From: Argentina anserina
Lineage: Eukaryota > Streptophyta > Magnoliopsida > Rosales > Rosaceae
Direction of reading: 5' to 3'
DNA length: 64,000 nucleotides
Assembly (NCBI RefSeq): GCF_933775445.1
Contig: NC_065877.1
Span: forward strand, 33,108,001-33,172,000
The position numbers were made by a program, and so were the translations under genes. The notes under the pieces are model-generated. The model worked only from the letters and a program-made list of their open reading frames with translations, did not search any database and was not told the origin of the DNA. Below, one piece after another: positions 1 through 10,921 of this stretch (its first letter is position 1; each line of letters starts with the position of its first letter).

Positions 1-3000
1 TAAAAGTCTCAGTTCCTGTCCACATGAAAAACACATATTGAACCCCCCAGCTGAAATTTTCAGTAGATAAGTCTTCATGACTAGATCAAAGACAAAGTTG
101 AAGATATATGTGGCTGTAGTTTATGGTAATAGAGAAAAAACCAGCAAAATCAATAAATTTGAAACGCATGCCTTCAATCAATATGTCAAAACTTGCAGAC
201 TACGGTGAGTTACATATATCTGTACAAGTAGATATATATACAAGTAGTTCAAGTTAATTGAATAAAAGGATGCTTATTTTCCTATGTAGCACCGACACTT
301 CTAAGGTGGGAATGTCGAAGTGTTCGACACTCCGACACGGCCCGACACTTCCTGACACCGTGTCCGACACTCCACGTGGCGTGTCATCAATATTGACTTT
401 TTTTACACTTCCCCGATATTTTGACCGACATGCCACATCATAATTCCGACATGTCATGTCATCATTTTACATTATAAAAACAGAAAAATGAAAAATAAAC
501 AGAAAAAAACCCAAATTTTGTATCAATCCCATTGTTTTTTCCTTTATTCTTTTCTTAGATTTATTTGTTTTTAATTGTTATGTAATGGAATGAACTTGAA
601 ACTTTAATTTGACATTATTTCATGTGTTATATATATTTTTTATGCATTAATAAATATATTAAATTTTATATAAATTTCCGTGTCGACGTCGTGTCGAGAT
701 CTATGTTTTTTAGATTTGACGTGTCGCGGTGTCGTGCCGTGTCGCAGTGTCCGTATCGGTGTCAGTCAGTGCTACATAATTGCTTTCATTAATATGAGGC
801 ACATCAGAAGCAAAAGTTAAAATCGTACAGCTTGAAATAAGATTGATCACAGAAAAATTTACCTGCATAGGACTCAGAGGGTAGTCAACATACTTTTCAC
901 TACTTCTGTTGCTTAATCGGCTAAAGAGTCCTGCCCATGATCGTGGTCCAACCATAGCATTAACTATCACCATAAACACTGATTAGTGTAATATAATATA
1001 CTTAGTCTCCCAGAAATAGGCCAATGAAACTCTCATGACATGAGAAAAGGAACTTTGAAATCTATCTAGTAGTGAGGAGGGAAACAGGAGAACTGAACTA
1101 AGCATATAATGGGAGAAATGGAAAAACAAAGATCAAGTCTACTCACAAAAACATTGAACTAACTGTGGTATCACACGATTGGAACCACGTTGCCCCAACT
1201 GCTTACTGCTTTTGCTCTTCTGTGTCCAATAAATCTCATCATCATCAACCTACATTTGATATTTGAACATGCCTTTCGGTATTCATAAACTGCCGCACAC
1301 ACGAGGGAAAATTCTATGCTACAACGCTGTATGCGTGCAGCGGCCCTAATTCACCATTCATACATCCCACACACCCCACGTGCATTTCAAGACACCATCT
1401 ATCCACCGTCCGATTCAGAATGTATGGTATGCAGCGCTGCACAGCAGACAAACCTCACACACGAGGTAGCATATATATAAAGGATTCCACTCATTTGGAA
1501 GCTAAAAGCATGAAGAACACCTTAACAAAAACAACCATTTAAAAAACTATATCATGTATATAATGTAGCACAAAATCAAATTGAAAGCTTTCAACATATG
1601 TAAATAGCTGACAAAAATAGATACTCTAAAAAACAGACCAGCTATCGATTACACCAGAACGTTTTACATATATAACAATGAGAAATAGCTCATTCATTAT
1701 CAAAAATGAACCAATTCCATGTACAAGACACACATAATATATGGTTACAATTAAACCTTGCTCCTAGCGCTAGATTTTAGCTAATGTTCAATATATAACT
1801 TACTTCATACACAGAGACGCAGATCAAAAGAAAATTCCCAGACATACATACAGACTAATTAAGGAGAGAGATGATAGAGTTTACTTGGTGGATGAACGCG
1901 CAAGAAGGATAGAACTTCCTACGCCTCCTTAATCTCATGAGGGGGTCCAAATCAAGAGAAAGAGAAAATCTTTCACCCTTTTAACCGAAAGCAAAAGAAT
2001 AAAAAACCAAAACAAAAAGGGTGGCAAATGATCTATAAAGCATGTATACGGCAAAATATAGGTATGTCTGTATCGTACCCGTATTAGATACGGGTATGGT
2101 CTGGATATGCCATATACACGTATCCATTGATGAAAAAACATATCCCAACTATGTACTGCATAGTCAAATAATCAGATACGGTCCGGATACGATTTGGATA
2201 CGTTCAAGGTTAAAATTGTCATTTAAAGATTGATAAAACCTATCTCTCTTCTACTTCTTTTTCCCTTCAACCGTTTCATTGTTTTAAAGATATAAATTTG
2301 ATACCAAGAGTCCAAGACTTCAGTCACTTCACCCCGTAAAGGATTCCCTTCCCTTTCAATTGAACCTCATATTCTCTCTCTCTCTCTCTGGAAAAAGGTA
2401 CAACTCTGGTTTGTTATGTACATGGAGTTGTACTACTAGTGCTGAAAGGGCTAGGATTTCCAACATGGAGATTGGCTGGCCTAGTAATGTGAGGCATGTT
2501 GCTCATGTCACGTTTGAACGGTTCAATGGCTTCCTGGGTTTGCTGGTTGAGCTTGAGCCTGAGATTCCCAAGAGGGCTCCTAGTGCTAGGTGTGGTTTTT
2601 TTTTACAATTCCTGAGCTTTTTCAAGTTTGATGGGTTATGGAAAGTTTGATGCTTGTTTGTTTTATGGAAATTATAATTGTATTGAGGGGTTTCTGTAAC
2701 TGGTTATGGGTCTGTCATAGTTGTGTTAGCATTGTGTTTCTTGAAATGTTGTTATAGCTGCATATGATGGTTGGTTTTCTTTGTATTTGATAAATATTGA
2801 GTTTGGTTAGGAAACATGTGTTAGGGTTTTTGGTGTTTCATTTAGTTGATTGGTTTGGTGATACATTCAGTGTTTCATAGATTGGTTTTAAGCTGCATTG
2901 GCTTTCTAGGGGAAACTCAAATAGGGTTATAAATTTGTTTATTGTAAAATTGATGAAATTTAGTTGTTATAAATTTCTAATTGCTTATTTTTATCAAATT

Positions 3001-3560
3001 TTAGAATTTATTATATATATATATATTAAATATTATTTTACAAAACGTATCTAAAACGCTACATTTTAGAAAAAAACGTGTCCATGTATCATGCCGTACC
3101 CGTATCCGTATCCCATATCTGTACCCGTACTGGTACATCATAACAAATGATTGCTCCCAGCTCATGTTCTTATTCCCCTATGATTCACCCTCAAATTTGT
3201 CCAGCTTTTCTTTGGAGAGACAGACAAAGTCAAAGCAAATGAAAGGTCTATGCAATTAATGGCACCATTAAAGGATATTTATTTGCACAATTACGGTGTA
3301 AATTAAAGGTCTAAGCAATTACAGAAATAATTAAAGATTTGATTAAGAAGTGAGGTCTGCTTCTGCCTCATGAACATTGGCATGCATACAAGACAATATA
3401 ACATTACAGCTGCCATTGGAGAAGTACGTACTCTGGCGTCTGAGGACACATGTTGGCTCTGGTGGTGGTGATGGTTATGATGTTGATTGTGGTGGATTAG
3501 CGGCGGGATCCACTGGAAGAAGAAATTAGAGGGAGCAAGATTGTTAGAAGAAGAAGACAT
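1..3560 (-). CDS. Probable ELMO/CED-12 domain protein, 5' exons only (runs off left edge)
   Basis: Four consecutive exons can be joined in one frame on the minus strand: 3560-3432 (ATG start, His/Gln-rich, 43 codons, donor GTACGT), 1249-1147 (begins VDDDEIYWTQ, donor GTGAGT), 978-863 (contains VGPRSWAGLFSR and ends DYPLSPMQ, donor GTAAAT) and 15-1 (ELRLL, cut by the window edge). Junction phases agree at every step (0, then 1, then 0), which supports the model. The segment from RSWAGLF to LSPMQE resembles what I recall of the region just before the ELMO domain in plant ELMO/CED-12 proteins, but the ELMO core lies outside the window, so the family call is tentative. Exon 1 is the weakest part, because 2.2 kb, including a transposon, separates it from exon 2. 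A second transposon sits in the intron at 16-862. In animals ELMO proteins act with Rac activators; the plant proteins are poorly described. Confidence 0.45.
286..775. mobile_element. Non-autonomous DNA transposon (MITE-like), GACAC-rich ends
   Basis: The ends read ATGTAGCAC on the left and GTGCTACAT on the right, a perfect 9-bp inverted repeat. Both subterminal regions are crowded with GACAC/GTGTC motifs (about 290-440 on the left, 680-765 on the right), as in transposase-binding arrays of hAT and MULE derivatives. No transposase is encoded and I could not find a convincing target-site duplication, so the exact edges and superfamily are open. It lies in an intron of the probable ELMO gene. 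Confidence 0.5.
2033..3143. mobile_element. Gene-fragment-carrying DNA transposon (Pack-type)
   Basis: The 1,111-bp segment is flanked by a perfect 8-bp direct repeat, CAAATGAT, at 2025-2032 and 3144-3151. Subterminal regions on both sides are rich in ATACGG/CCGTAT motifs in opposite orientations (2042-2210 and 3045-3135), and the termini are weakly inverted. Between them lies a fragment of a RopGAP gene with its splice donor and adjoining intron-like DNA. This is the layout of Pack-MULE or similar gene-capturing elements. The 8-bp duplication would also fit hAT, so the superfamily is left open. It lies in the long first intron of the probable ELMO gene. Confidence 0.55.
2466..2590 (+). pseudogene. 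Captured RopGAP CRIB-motif exon fragment
   Basis: The frame beginning MEIGWPSNVRHVAHVTFERF, then NGFLGLLVELEPEIPKRAPSA, is the CRIB motif of plant Rop GTPase-activating proteins (CRIB followed by RhoGAP). That motif binds active Rop GTPases and steers the GAP domain. Only this one exon is present. It stops at a natural-looking donor (GCTAG followed by GTGTGG), after which about 450 bp of T-rich intron-like DNA follow. No RhoGAP domain is present. Inclusion of intron sequence means capture from genomic DNA rather than from an mRNA copy. The fragment is on the strand opposite to the host gene and is not expected to make a functional product. Confidence 0.6.
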
Positions 3561-3714
3561 TATGTTTGCTGAGAATGAAAAAGTCTGTTTAGGAAAGCAG
3601 TGTTGTGTCTTCCTCTATCAATGGCTATGAAACAAATCACTTCCCTGTAAACTAGGCTACAACGTAGCTATCGAGTACTAGGGATATATTTTAACCCACC
3701 CGTATATAACGGGT

Positions 3715-3758
3715 TCCATTGCCGGGGCCAGATATCCTAACCGCTGGACGACAATGGA
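3715..3758 (-). pseudogene. tRNA-Glu pseudogene with the middle deleted
   Basis: Read on the minus strand, the first 32 nt match the 5' half of plant tRNA-Glu: acceptor strand, then the D-arm TCCAGCGGTTAGGATATCTGG. The sequence then jumps straight to CCCCGGCAATGGA, the 3' T-arm edge and acceptor strand. The anticodon arm and most of the T arm are missing, so it cannot be a working tRNA. The acceptor strands TCCATTG and CAATGGA still pair perfectly. A 21-bp piece covering the 5' end (GACGACAATGGATTGTTGCTA) recurs about 58 bp to the right, near 3806-3826. Confidence 0.6.
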
Positions 3759-4516
3759 TTGTTGCTACAATGGTCAGCCATTTTATAAAAGATCCCTTCT
3801 CAGCGATTGACGACAATGGATTGTTGCTATATTGTTTAGAGTACTTATTACATTTGTATTGAATAATGATACTGTAACGTTAAACCTAATATACGTGCGT
3901 ATGTACGATTGAATACATATTACATGATGCCTTATATTGGTGTGTTGAGTGGCATTTTCTCGTCTCCAATTGTGTGTCATGTATTAATTGAGAGCATTGT
4001 TAATTACACGCGCGTTAGTTGAACCTGATAATTAAGGTCATTCTGACTCCCACAAATATGCATAAACATGCCACTATTTGATTCATCAAGACTACTGTAT
4101 TAATGGACATACTGAGACGATCTGACGATGACAACCTCCTGGCCGGCACCCACTATTTGTAGTTATGCGTACGCGTGCCTAGCTAGCTAATTAGTTGAAG
4201 AATTTGTAGTATAGGATCTAAGACATGTAAGTTTGATCAGAAAAATCGGAGACGTGCAAAATTATCCCGGTAATTGCTAATTTCGAATGAAGTACAATTC
4301 GAACCATTTACTAGTAAGAAGCTATAAAAGCGCTCTCTCTGATTACACAATGGAGAAAAGAAACTGGCATGGACGCCAAAAAGAAAGCCTAGAAGCAAAC
4401 ACAGAAGGATCAACACTACTATGTTAGTGTTTACTACTCTAACTAGCTAGCTAACTTAACTGCGTGCCTACAATTGACATTGGATCGATCAGTTCATTGA
4501 TGAAGATCACGTTTAA

Positions 4517-5062
4517 TTACGGTACGGGATAAGACTTGTTATTACACATGCACTTGTAAGCCATGGGACAAGTCTCGGCTTCCTCTATCGATGCGCAAAC
4601 GAAGCTCACCATCACCAGTCGACATGGCGTGCAAGATCCGCAGGCGTGTGAACAGTCTGGTAACGACGAGCCTGCCACTTGAAGTGTGTCCGGCCCCTTT
4701 CTGAAAAACTGTCCTGCAGCTACGTGAGCACCCTGATGATCTTTTGTAGATGTTGTAGTTGTAGTAGTACTTTTTGATAGTGCAGATGAAGAACGCAAAT
4801 GACGCACATGACCTGCATTATGAAATTACGAAGTTGTTAAAAGTCACATAACTCAAACCAGGAAACCTACAGATTAGTGAGATTACATGGTTTTCTTCAG
4901 TCGCATAGTTTTGGTGGATCAAGTTAAAAAGGAAGTAGAGTATTTCTTCATATAGAGATACATACGTGAGTGAGGGCGAGCTAGGTGCCTAGCAGACATG
5001 GCAGCTGGAACTAAAAGAAGTACAAGGAGAACTGCAATGACAACATCTTTCCGACCCTTCAT
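4517..5062 (-). CDS. EPF1: EPIDERMAL PATTERNING FACTOR 1, secreted stomatal peptide
   Basis: Two exons, 5062-4966 and 4812-4517, joined through GTATGT...TGCAG in matching phase, give a preproprotein of about 129 residues. Residues 1-23 form a hydrophobic signal peptide (MKGRKDVVIAVLLVLLLVPA), followed by a variable Ser/Thr/Lys-rich propeptide. The C-terminal mature region carries eight cysteines (DCSHACGSCTPC, FVC, TCPMAYKCMC) and ends NNKSYPVP. The ending and spacing are those of EPF1, not EPF2 or stomagen. In Arabidopsis EPF1 is secreted by stomatal precursors and acts through ERECTA-family receptors and TMM to enforce the one-cell spacing rule. A TATA-like box lies upstream at about 5170-5180. 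All cysteines are present and nothing looks broken. Confidence 0.92.
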
Positions 5063-5168
5063 GGCTATTTCTTTCTGTGAACAACAACTGCTTAATTAGC
5101 TATGCGAAGCTAGACAAAGCAAGGCTCCGTGAAAGTATGGATAATGGTAACAACAGGAGGATGAAGAA

Positions 5169-5181
5169 GATGAATATATAG
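5169..5181 (-). promoter_or_regulatory. TATA box of the EPF1 gene
   Basis: Minus-strand CTCTATATATTC lies about 110 bp before the EPF1 start codon, a normal spacing for a plant TATA box plus short leader. No transcription start data can be seen. Confidence 0.45.
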
Positions 5182-5339
5182 AGGCCGAGGAAGAAGCAAG
5201 CGAATGAAGGAAGAAAGAACGTGGTATTGAAGCAAATCACAGGAGTCAGTAGTGTGAGAGAGAAGAGACTCAGGACAGGGTTCACATGAAATACAAGTTT
5301 CCTGGATTTCAGGTGCGACGCAGAAAGAAGTCACAGGAC

Positions 5340-6628
5340 TCGAGCGATTCGCTTTTGTGGTTCCATGGAAAAAGGGGTGAGTACGTATAAATTGAGAAGC
5401 TGAAACTACATTTACTGATTTGATAGTGCCTCTTTTACGTGATCATCACTACTCAGACCCAGGGTCCCAGGCTTTGCATAGCCATAATCATAAATGCATG
5501 GGCTCTTTATTTGTTTTGAAAGAGTTAAGCTAATAAATTTGGGAGTGATATGAAAGGAGTACGTCTGCATGCTGTGACTGCCATTAATAATACCCAATCC
5601 ACTGACTAGATACCTGGGTTAGTAATACGTATTGGTATCTATATATTCATGGTCCTTCATGAAATCATACATATATGGACCGTATCGTCCGTATGTCTTA
5701 AATGTCAAATAAGCCCCTGTGTTTGGTGGTCACTCCCTAGTCCCTACTTATTATGTATTGCTAGCTAGCTAACCACAAGTATGTATTGTAACTTTGGAAT
5801 ATTGAGATGATGAACACGTCTATTCAGTAAGCCATCAATGTTAGGATATTATCGACATTATCATTGATTATATATGTCTGTTACTTGGGAATCAAGCAAA
5901 TTAAGAGGTGTGCGTAGACCGTGTAGTACACAAATAATCGTGTAATTTAATGTGAAGTACAATAAAATGTGTATAGCTGTATTCATAAAAAATGAATAAA
6001 TAAAAGTTACTCTAGATTCCTAATTTCTTTGCACAACACACATTTACAAAATATCATATCCAGGCGGTATAGTTATCTTATATCGATCGATGACCTCAAA
6101 AACGTCTTTGTTTTTGTAGTTTATCTTCTCTGAATTAGAACACTCAATTTATGTAGCATTGAACATTAGAATGATTAGATAGTCAAGTGACTCTGAGTCA
6201 GATATAGCCAATGGCGTGCGAAAGAATTCAAGATTGAAGATATATTAGTTAATATGACTTAGAGGATGTAATCGATTCTCAAGCAGCAAACTCAGGGGGG
6301 TAGTCAAACTTAACTCTCACCTTTTCCACATTGAACATGAAAGATGTACAAATTGTTTAATGGGCACAAGAGGGTAGGTTTATCCGTTTTTCTTTCCAGG
6401 GGGCTTCTAGATATACATCACAAATTCACAATCTGCTAGCTAGCAGGAAGAGATCGACATGAATATTTTGCATCAACGGTCAATACTTTAAACTGCTAGA
6501 TAGATTTATACGTCAAGAGCATCTTTCCCTTTTTATTCTCGTGGTTAACCTTTCCGATTGGTAATCATCAAGGGATACTCTTTAGAGAAGTAGCTCGAGT
6601 ATTCCATACTTGTGTGAGACTTTTGAAA
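5340..6628. other. Intergenic, no gene seen
   Basis: AT-rich DNA between the EPF1 promoter and the MITE. Short open frames here lack recognisable motifs. No repeat boundary was identified. Confidence 0.5.
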
Positions 6629-6629
6629 T

Positions 6630-6630
<1 letters not shown>

Positions 6631-6685
<55 letters not shown>
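6631..6685. repeat. (TA)n microsatellite, left of MITE
   Basis: An uninterrupted TA dinucleotide run directly abuts the left end of the MITE. The matching run at 7060-7096 abuts its right end. Confidence 0.9.
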
Positions 6686-6692
<7 letters not shown>

Positions 6693-7056
6693 ATCCAGAG
6701 TGAAGCTTTACTCTGAAATTACAAAGTGAAGTTTCAATTTTGACACACTTTTTGGTCAAATTTTTCATCATAAGCGATTCAATATATAGGTATGTTATTC
6801 AAGATCATCTCTATCAAATTTCATTTAATTCGGATATCGTTAAGGTATTGAAATTAGATCAAATCAATGAATGAATTAAAACTATTTAACGTGAACCGTT
6901 CGTGTAAATCTCAATTTTGAAAGCTCAAACCATTGTCAAATTGGATGAAACTTTGTAGAGATGATCTTGAATAACATATCTAAATATTGAATCGCTTATG
7001 ATGAAAATATTTGACCGAAAAGTGTGCTAAAATTGAAACTTCACTCTGGATAGAGA

Positions 7057-7058
<2 letters not shown>
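6686..7058. mobile_element. Long-TIR MITE inserted in a (TA)n tract (micron-like)
   Basis: The outer ends are inverted copies starting AGTCTCTATCCAGAGTGAAG, and the inverted similarity continues for roughly 170 bp on each side, so the element can fold back almost completely. The left arm has an extra segment of about 25 bp (around 6706-6731) that the right arm lacks. Both flanks are pure TA repeats, matching the behaviour described for 'micron' MITEs in rice, which insert into (TA)n. No coding capacity. Confidence 0.7.

Positions 7059-7059
<1 letters not shown>

Positions 7060-7096
<37 letters not shown>
7060..7096. repeat. (TA)n microsatellite, right of MITE
   Basis: TA dinucleotide run on the right flank of the MITE, presumably the other half of the original microsatellite. 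Confidence 0.9.
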
Positions 7097-7101
<5 letters not shown>

Positions 7102-7280
7102 AGCAAGTTGCCTAGTTTACCACTATAGTAAATATTGACAAATCTTTGCTTTCTCATCCGGTATACAATTTTTCCAGAATTGCAATTCTTTTTATTTTAG
7201 GATTTGTTTTGAAATTACATTCTCATCAACTAAGTTTTCAAGATTCCTCTAAATCGATTTAGTTTTTAGGACTTAATTTG

Positions 7281-7290
7281 TATATATAAG
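7281..7290 (+). promoter_or_regulatory. Putative TATA box for the 7571 gene
   Basis: TATATATAAG lies about 285 bp before the start codon at 7571, allowing a leader of roughly 250 nt. The placement is plausible; nothing else confirms it. Confidence 0.35.
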
Positions 7291-7570
7291 GATCCATCGT
7301 GTTTTGCATAAACAACGGCTCTTGCTAGTGTATTCGGAGAGTTGGAGGCTGCTGGTTGTGTTGAGCATATTTGACTAGCTTAAACGTTCAACGGTTCAAT
7401 TACAACACTACTTGCCAGTTGCCACAGTTAAGGGGCCGCCAACAAAGACCGGAATTTTCAAGCAAACCAACAAAGAAAACGTGCGAAGAAAAGGTAGATT
7501 TCTCTACTAAAATTATACATAAGAACTCTGTAGTTACTTCTTCCAACTTCGTTTATACCAGTGTGCAGCC

Positions 7571-7972
7571 ATGAACTATCTAGCCCGAAACGCCACCGTG
7601 ACGCGTCTGAGCCGGCGGTTCAATGGCTATGAGCCTCTGGATGAAGCAATCAGAAGCGAAAACGCGCAAGACCCACCGCCAAGATCGCTGTCATTTAAGC
7701 GCAAGAAAGTGGCAGCTTTTCCTTTGAGGACTAAAGAGGATGAAGCCAAGCAACGACGGCAGATATTCATTAACTCCTACAAGTTTGAAACGGCGCATAA
7801 ACCGCACCGGGTGTGTTGTCGGAAGATGGACAGAGTGGTTCGTAAGGTGAAGACATCAGTAGCAAAGTTCATGTCGTCGTTCTCGAGAGCTTCATCTACT
7901 GCTTTCAGATCTTGTGATTGTCGTTTGGCCATAGAAGCTGTCTCTCCTAAACCTCGTAACAAGTGGTTTTGA
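7571..7972 (+). CDS. Hypothetical small basic protein, 133 aa
   Basis: A single open frame of 133 residues starts at an ATG in a good context (GCAGCCATGA). The product is basic and hydrophilic, with no signal peptide or membrane segment. It is rich in Arg/Lys, with a stretch RRQIFINSYKFE near residues 62-73, a short CCRK motif near residue 82 and a Ser-rich patch further on (MSSFSRASS). It resembles short uncharacterised single-exon plant proteins, but I do not recognise the family and assign no function. A TATA-like box upstream and the higher GC content than the flanks support it being a real gene. It could instead be a chance open frame. Confidence 0.5.
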   Translation: MNYLARNATVTRLSRRFNGYEPLDEAIRSENAQDPPPRSLSFKRKKVAAFPLRTKEDEAKQRRQIFINSYKFETAHKPHRVCCRKMDRVVRKVKTSVAKFMSSFSRASSTAFRSCDCRLAIEAVSPKPRNKWF

Positions 7973-8221
7973 CGAGTGTATATCTTGCTTCTGTGATTTA
8001 TCAAAGGTTCGATCTTGTATGTTATGTTGTCTAATATTCGAGTTCGATTCAAACAGTATTAGATGTCTTGTATGAGAAAAAAATTTAGTACGTAAGACTA
8101 ACAAAACGGCTGCGCATTTGTTATTTTTGCTATTTTTCATAATCAAATTAAATTATCAATGTAACTATGTAATGGGGTAGAATGTTGAACCAGCCTAAAA
8201 TATAGAAAAGAGCACTGGTAA

Positions 8222-8276
8222 GGCGCCATAATATGGGGGCGCCTGATTCGGCGCCATAATATGGGGGCGCCTGATT
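8222..8276. repeat. Tandem 28-bp repeat with GGCGCC palindromes
   Basis: Two exact 27-bp units, each beginning GGCGCCATAATATGGGGG and ending CGCCTGATT, lie one base apart. Each unit contains GGCGCC near both ends, so it is partly self-complementary. The block lies about 60 bp left of the old LTR element. Confidence 0.75.
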
Positions 8277-8339
8277 GTATATAGCATGTAACATAATATC
8301 GCCACGTCAGTAACTAAAATAGTCATAAAATGTCATTTT

Positions 8340-8533
8340 TGTTATAGCAGAATTACTCTCTGTAATCTTCTGGTGTATTTTGTCCTAATTAGTATAAGTT
8401 AGTATAGTTAAGGAATGATATAATATTTGAATATACATGATACTTAATGTAATGCTTATATATAAGACATCTTTATCAATGAATAAAGATGATATTTCTC
8501 CATATTCGATGCGTATTACATTCTTCTGTAACA
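8340..8533 (+). repeat. 5' LTR of the old Copia-like element
   Basis: 194 bp, starting TGTTATAGCAG and ending CTGTAACA (TG...CA), preceded by target copy ATTTT. Confidence 0.9.
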
Positions 8534-10899
8534 CGTTATCAGCACAGAGTTCTAACCCTGAGTTCCTAAGTCTAGAACCCTAAATTCTGAAAACAATTCC
8601 TTCTGCCATGAAAAATGTGGCAAAAGATGACTGAAAAATACTTTCTGTCACGAAAAATTCGACAGAAGAATATCAAAAACTCTAAGAAAATTCTTCTGCT
8701 GAAAAGAAAATCACCAAAAAAAAAATCGGTTTGATCAGTGGGCACCCAGAAATTCTTTCTGGGCAACTGTCCTCCTTCTCATCCAATATGCCTTGAACGG
8801 TGGTTCCCCTGCGCCGACGACGACATGCACGTGCCTCAGCGTCTAGCCCCGGCGACCAAGCCAACGCCTATCCTTGCGCAAGCAGCAAGAAGGCCAAAGC
8901 CAATCGATGACAGCAACACTCCTCGAAGCATCAACGCCCAACGCCAACAACCTGCTCTCCCACGCTCATAACCAGAATCCCGATGTCATCCCAGCAGTGC
9001 CACTGCAAGCCCGACGACCCCTCCTCCTTATTTGAACAAGGAACGCCGTCGTGATCTCCGACGTCCGGCTTAACCCACACTCGATCTTGATGTCACCCAG
9101 TACTCCGGCCTCCGCTCGAACCCAGATTGGTTCCGGTTAACACCAGATCGAGATCGACCCAACGTCGCAACCCATGCGACGACAAATTGCCGACAACGGA
9201 ACTATTTCCAGATCGGAGCTCGAGCCTTTGACCTCGATGCTCGTCGAGCCTCCTCCTCGCTGGAGCACTGCTGCATCCTCTGCCCGGATTCTTAAGGTCC
9301 TACTCAGTCGGTATTCTCCGACTGGACTACGACAAAGACGGAGAGAAATTTTTACCCCCGGGTAAATTGGTAATTTGAGGTATGGTAATTTTTCCAAGTA
9401 AAAGTTTGTTTTACCGTCACCGTCACAGTAATTTTATTTTAATTTTACTGTTTTTATTTATGTGATGAATTTAAACTAACCATATGTTTTCATTTTGGTG
9501 AAATTTATCACATGACGATACGAAATCGAACGGCGAAAGTTACTTCGCGACGCATTCGTGGATTCAAGCATGATCGTGGAATTAAGCAAGAGCAATTATA
9601 ATACGCTATTTATTTGGCAGACAAACAAGTATGTTTTAATTAACGTTGTTGCTTTCATGCAAATTTAAATTCCTCTGAATTTTGTCTTTCATTGGAGACT
9701 TTCAACCTCCATTTCCTTTTCAATCCGATTCTTTCGCTTCTCAGGTGGTATACAGGGATTTGATTCCCCTGGTACCGAGTTTTCGGAACGGCTGCGAGTG
9801 CCACTGTTACCATCAGTAATCGTTGTGTGTAGCTACAAGTTTGAAAAAAAGGGACAAACATTGGTTTGCAACGGAAATTGTCGCTTATACCACCGGTTTG
9901 TGACTGAAATTGTCACTTATACCATTGTGACGGAATTTGTCACGGTTTATTGAATTGAGTTACCATAATTTAGGACTTGACCTCCAATACAATACTTGAA
10001 AGTTGTGTTGTATATTGATACATAATGAATCTTCTTTCTTGTTGACCGCAACATGCGCCTGAAATTTGACATTTGCATGTTGGATGTGTTTATGCACCTA
10101 GTCCAGATTAATTTATTTTGGTGCAACATCGTTTCATTGAAAGACATAAACATTATGGTCGAAATATACAAGAGTTAGATATGAGAAGTTCTTGAAACAA
10201 GACACTCATTACATGGAAGAACATGAGAATATCTTCTCAGAATTACATATAAGCAATTATACATTACGGTTATTAAATAAAAATAATGAAGCATAAATGC
10301 TTCGGTTAATAGTTTAAATGACTAGAAATCCGTTCATTCCCAAGTTTAATATGACTAATGTTACTTAGTCACTACAATTTTAAATTGGTTCATGGTCAAG
10401 ATTTCAATACAATTGTTGGCTATAAAATTCTCATGTAGTTCAAATAAACGAACATACAAGAATGTCTTGATGCATTTATGGTTTCATTACTAAAAGCAAT
10501 ATGTTAATGCAATGTAACGCATTACATACTACATGGCACTACCTACATAAGTCCACGGTTTTAATTGTGGCATACGATTGATATCTTGTTATGACATGTT
10601 TCCACCTTGTTTTGGTGATGTTTTTTAGTGTTACATGTCATATAATGCACTTTATATTTTCACTATTCTAAATTATGGCGATGTTTTCACAAGGTTCGAA
10701 TTGAACTAACACATGAAACTTAGGGGGAATGGCAAACTATAACAGATTCGCGAGCTACGACCTTGGAAATTCACCAAGATGGTCCGTCCGTCCGCCCGAT
10801 TTACCTCTGCAAGAAGTTTAAAAATTTTTGGCCGGAAAAAGTCGCCAGACCGCTGTAACCTTACTGCCGGCTCTGGCCCCTCCGCACAACTCCCTGCAA

Positions 10900-10921
10900 C
10901 CCCCCCCCCCCCCCCCCCCCG
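10900..10921 (+). repeat. Poly(C) tract within the old LTR element
   Basis: About 21 consecutive C residues in a GC-rich stretch. The length is likely to be unreliable in any sequence read. Confidence 0.85.

Noticed and set aside
2360..2650. Treating the 96-residue frame as a functional small CRIB protein gene
   Set aside because: It is one captured exon running into intron sequence inside a transposon, without a RhoGAP domain.
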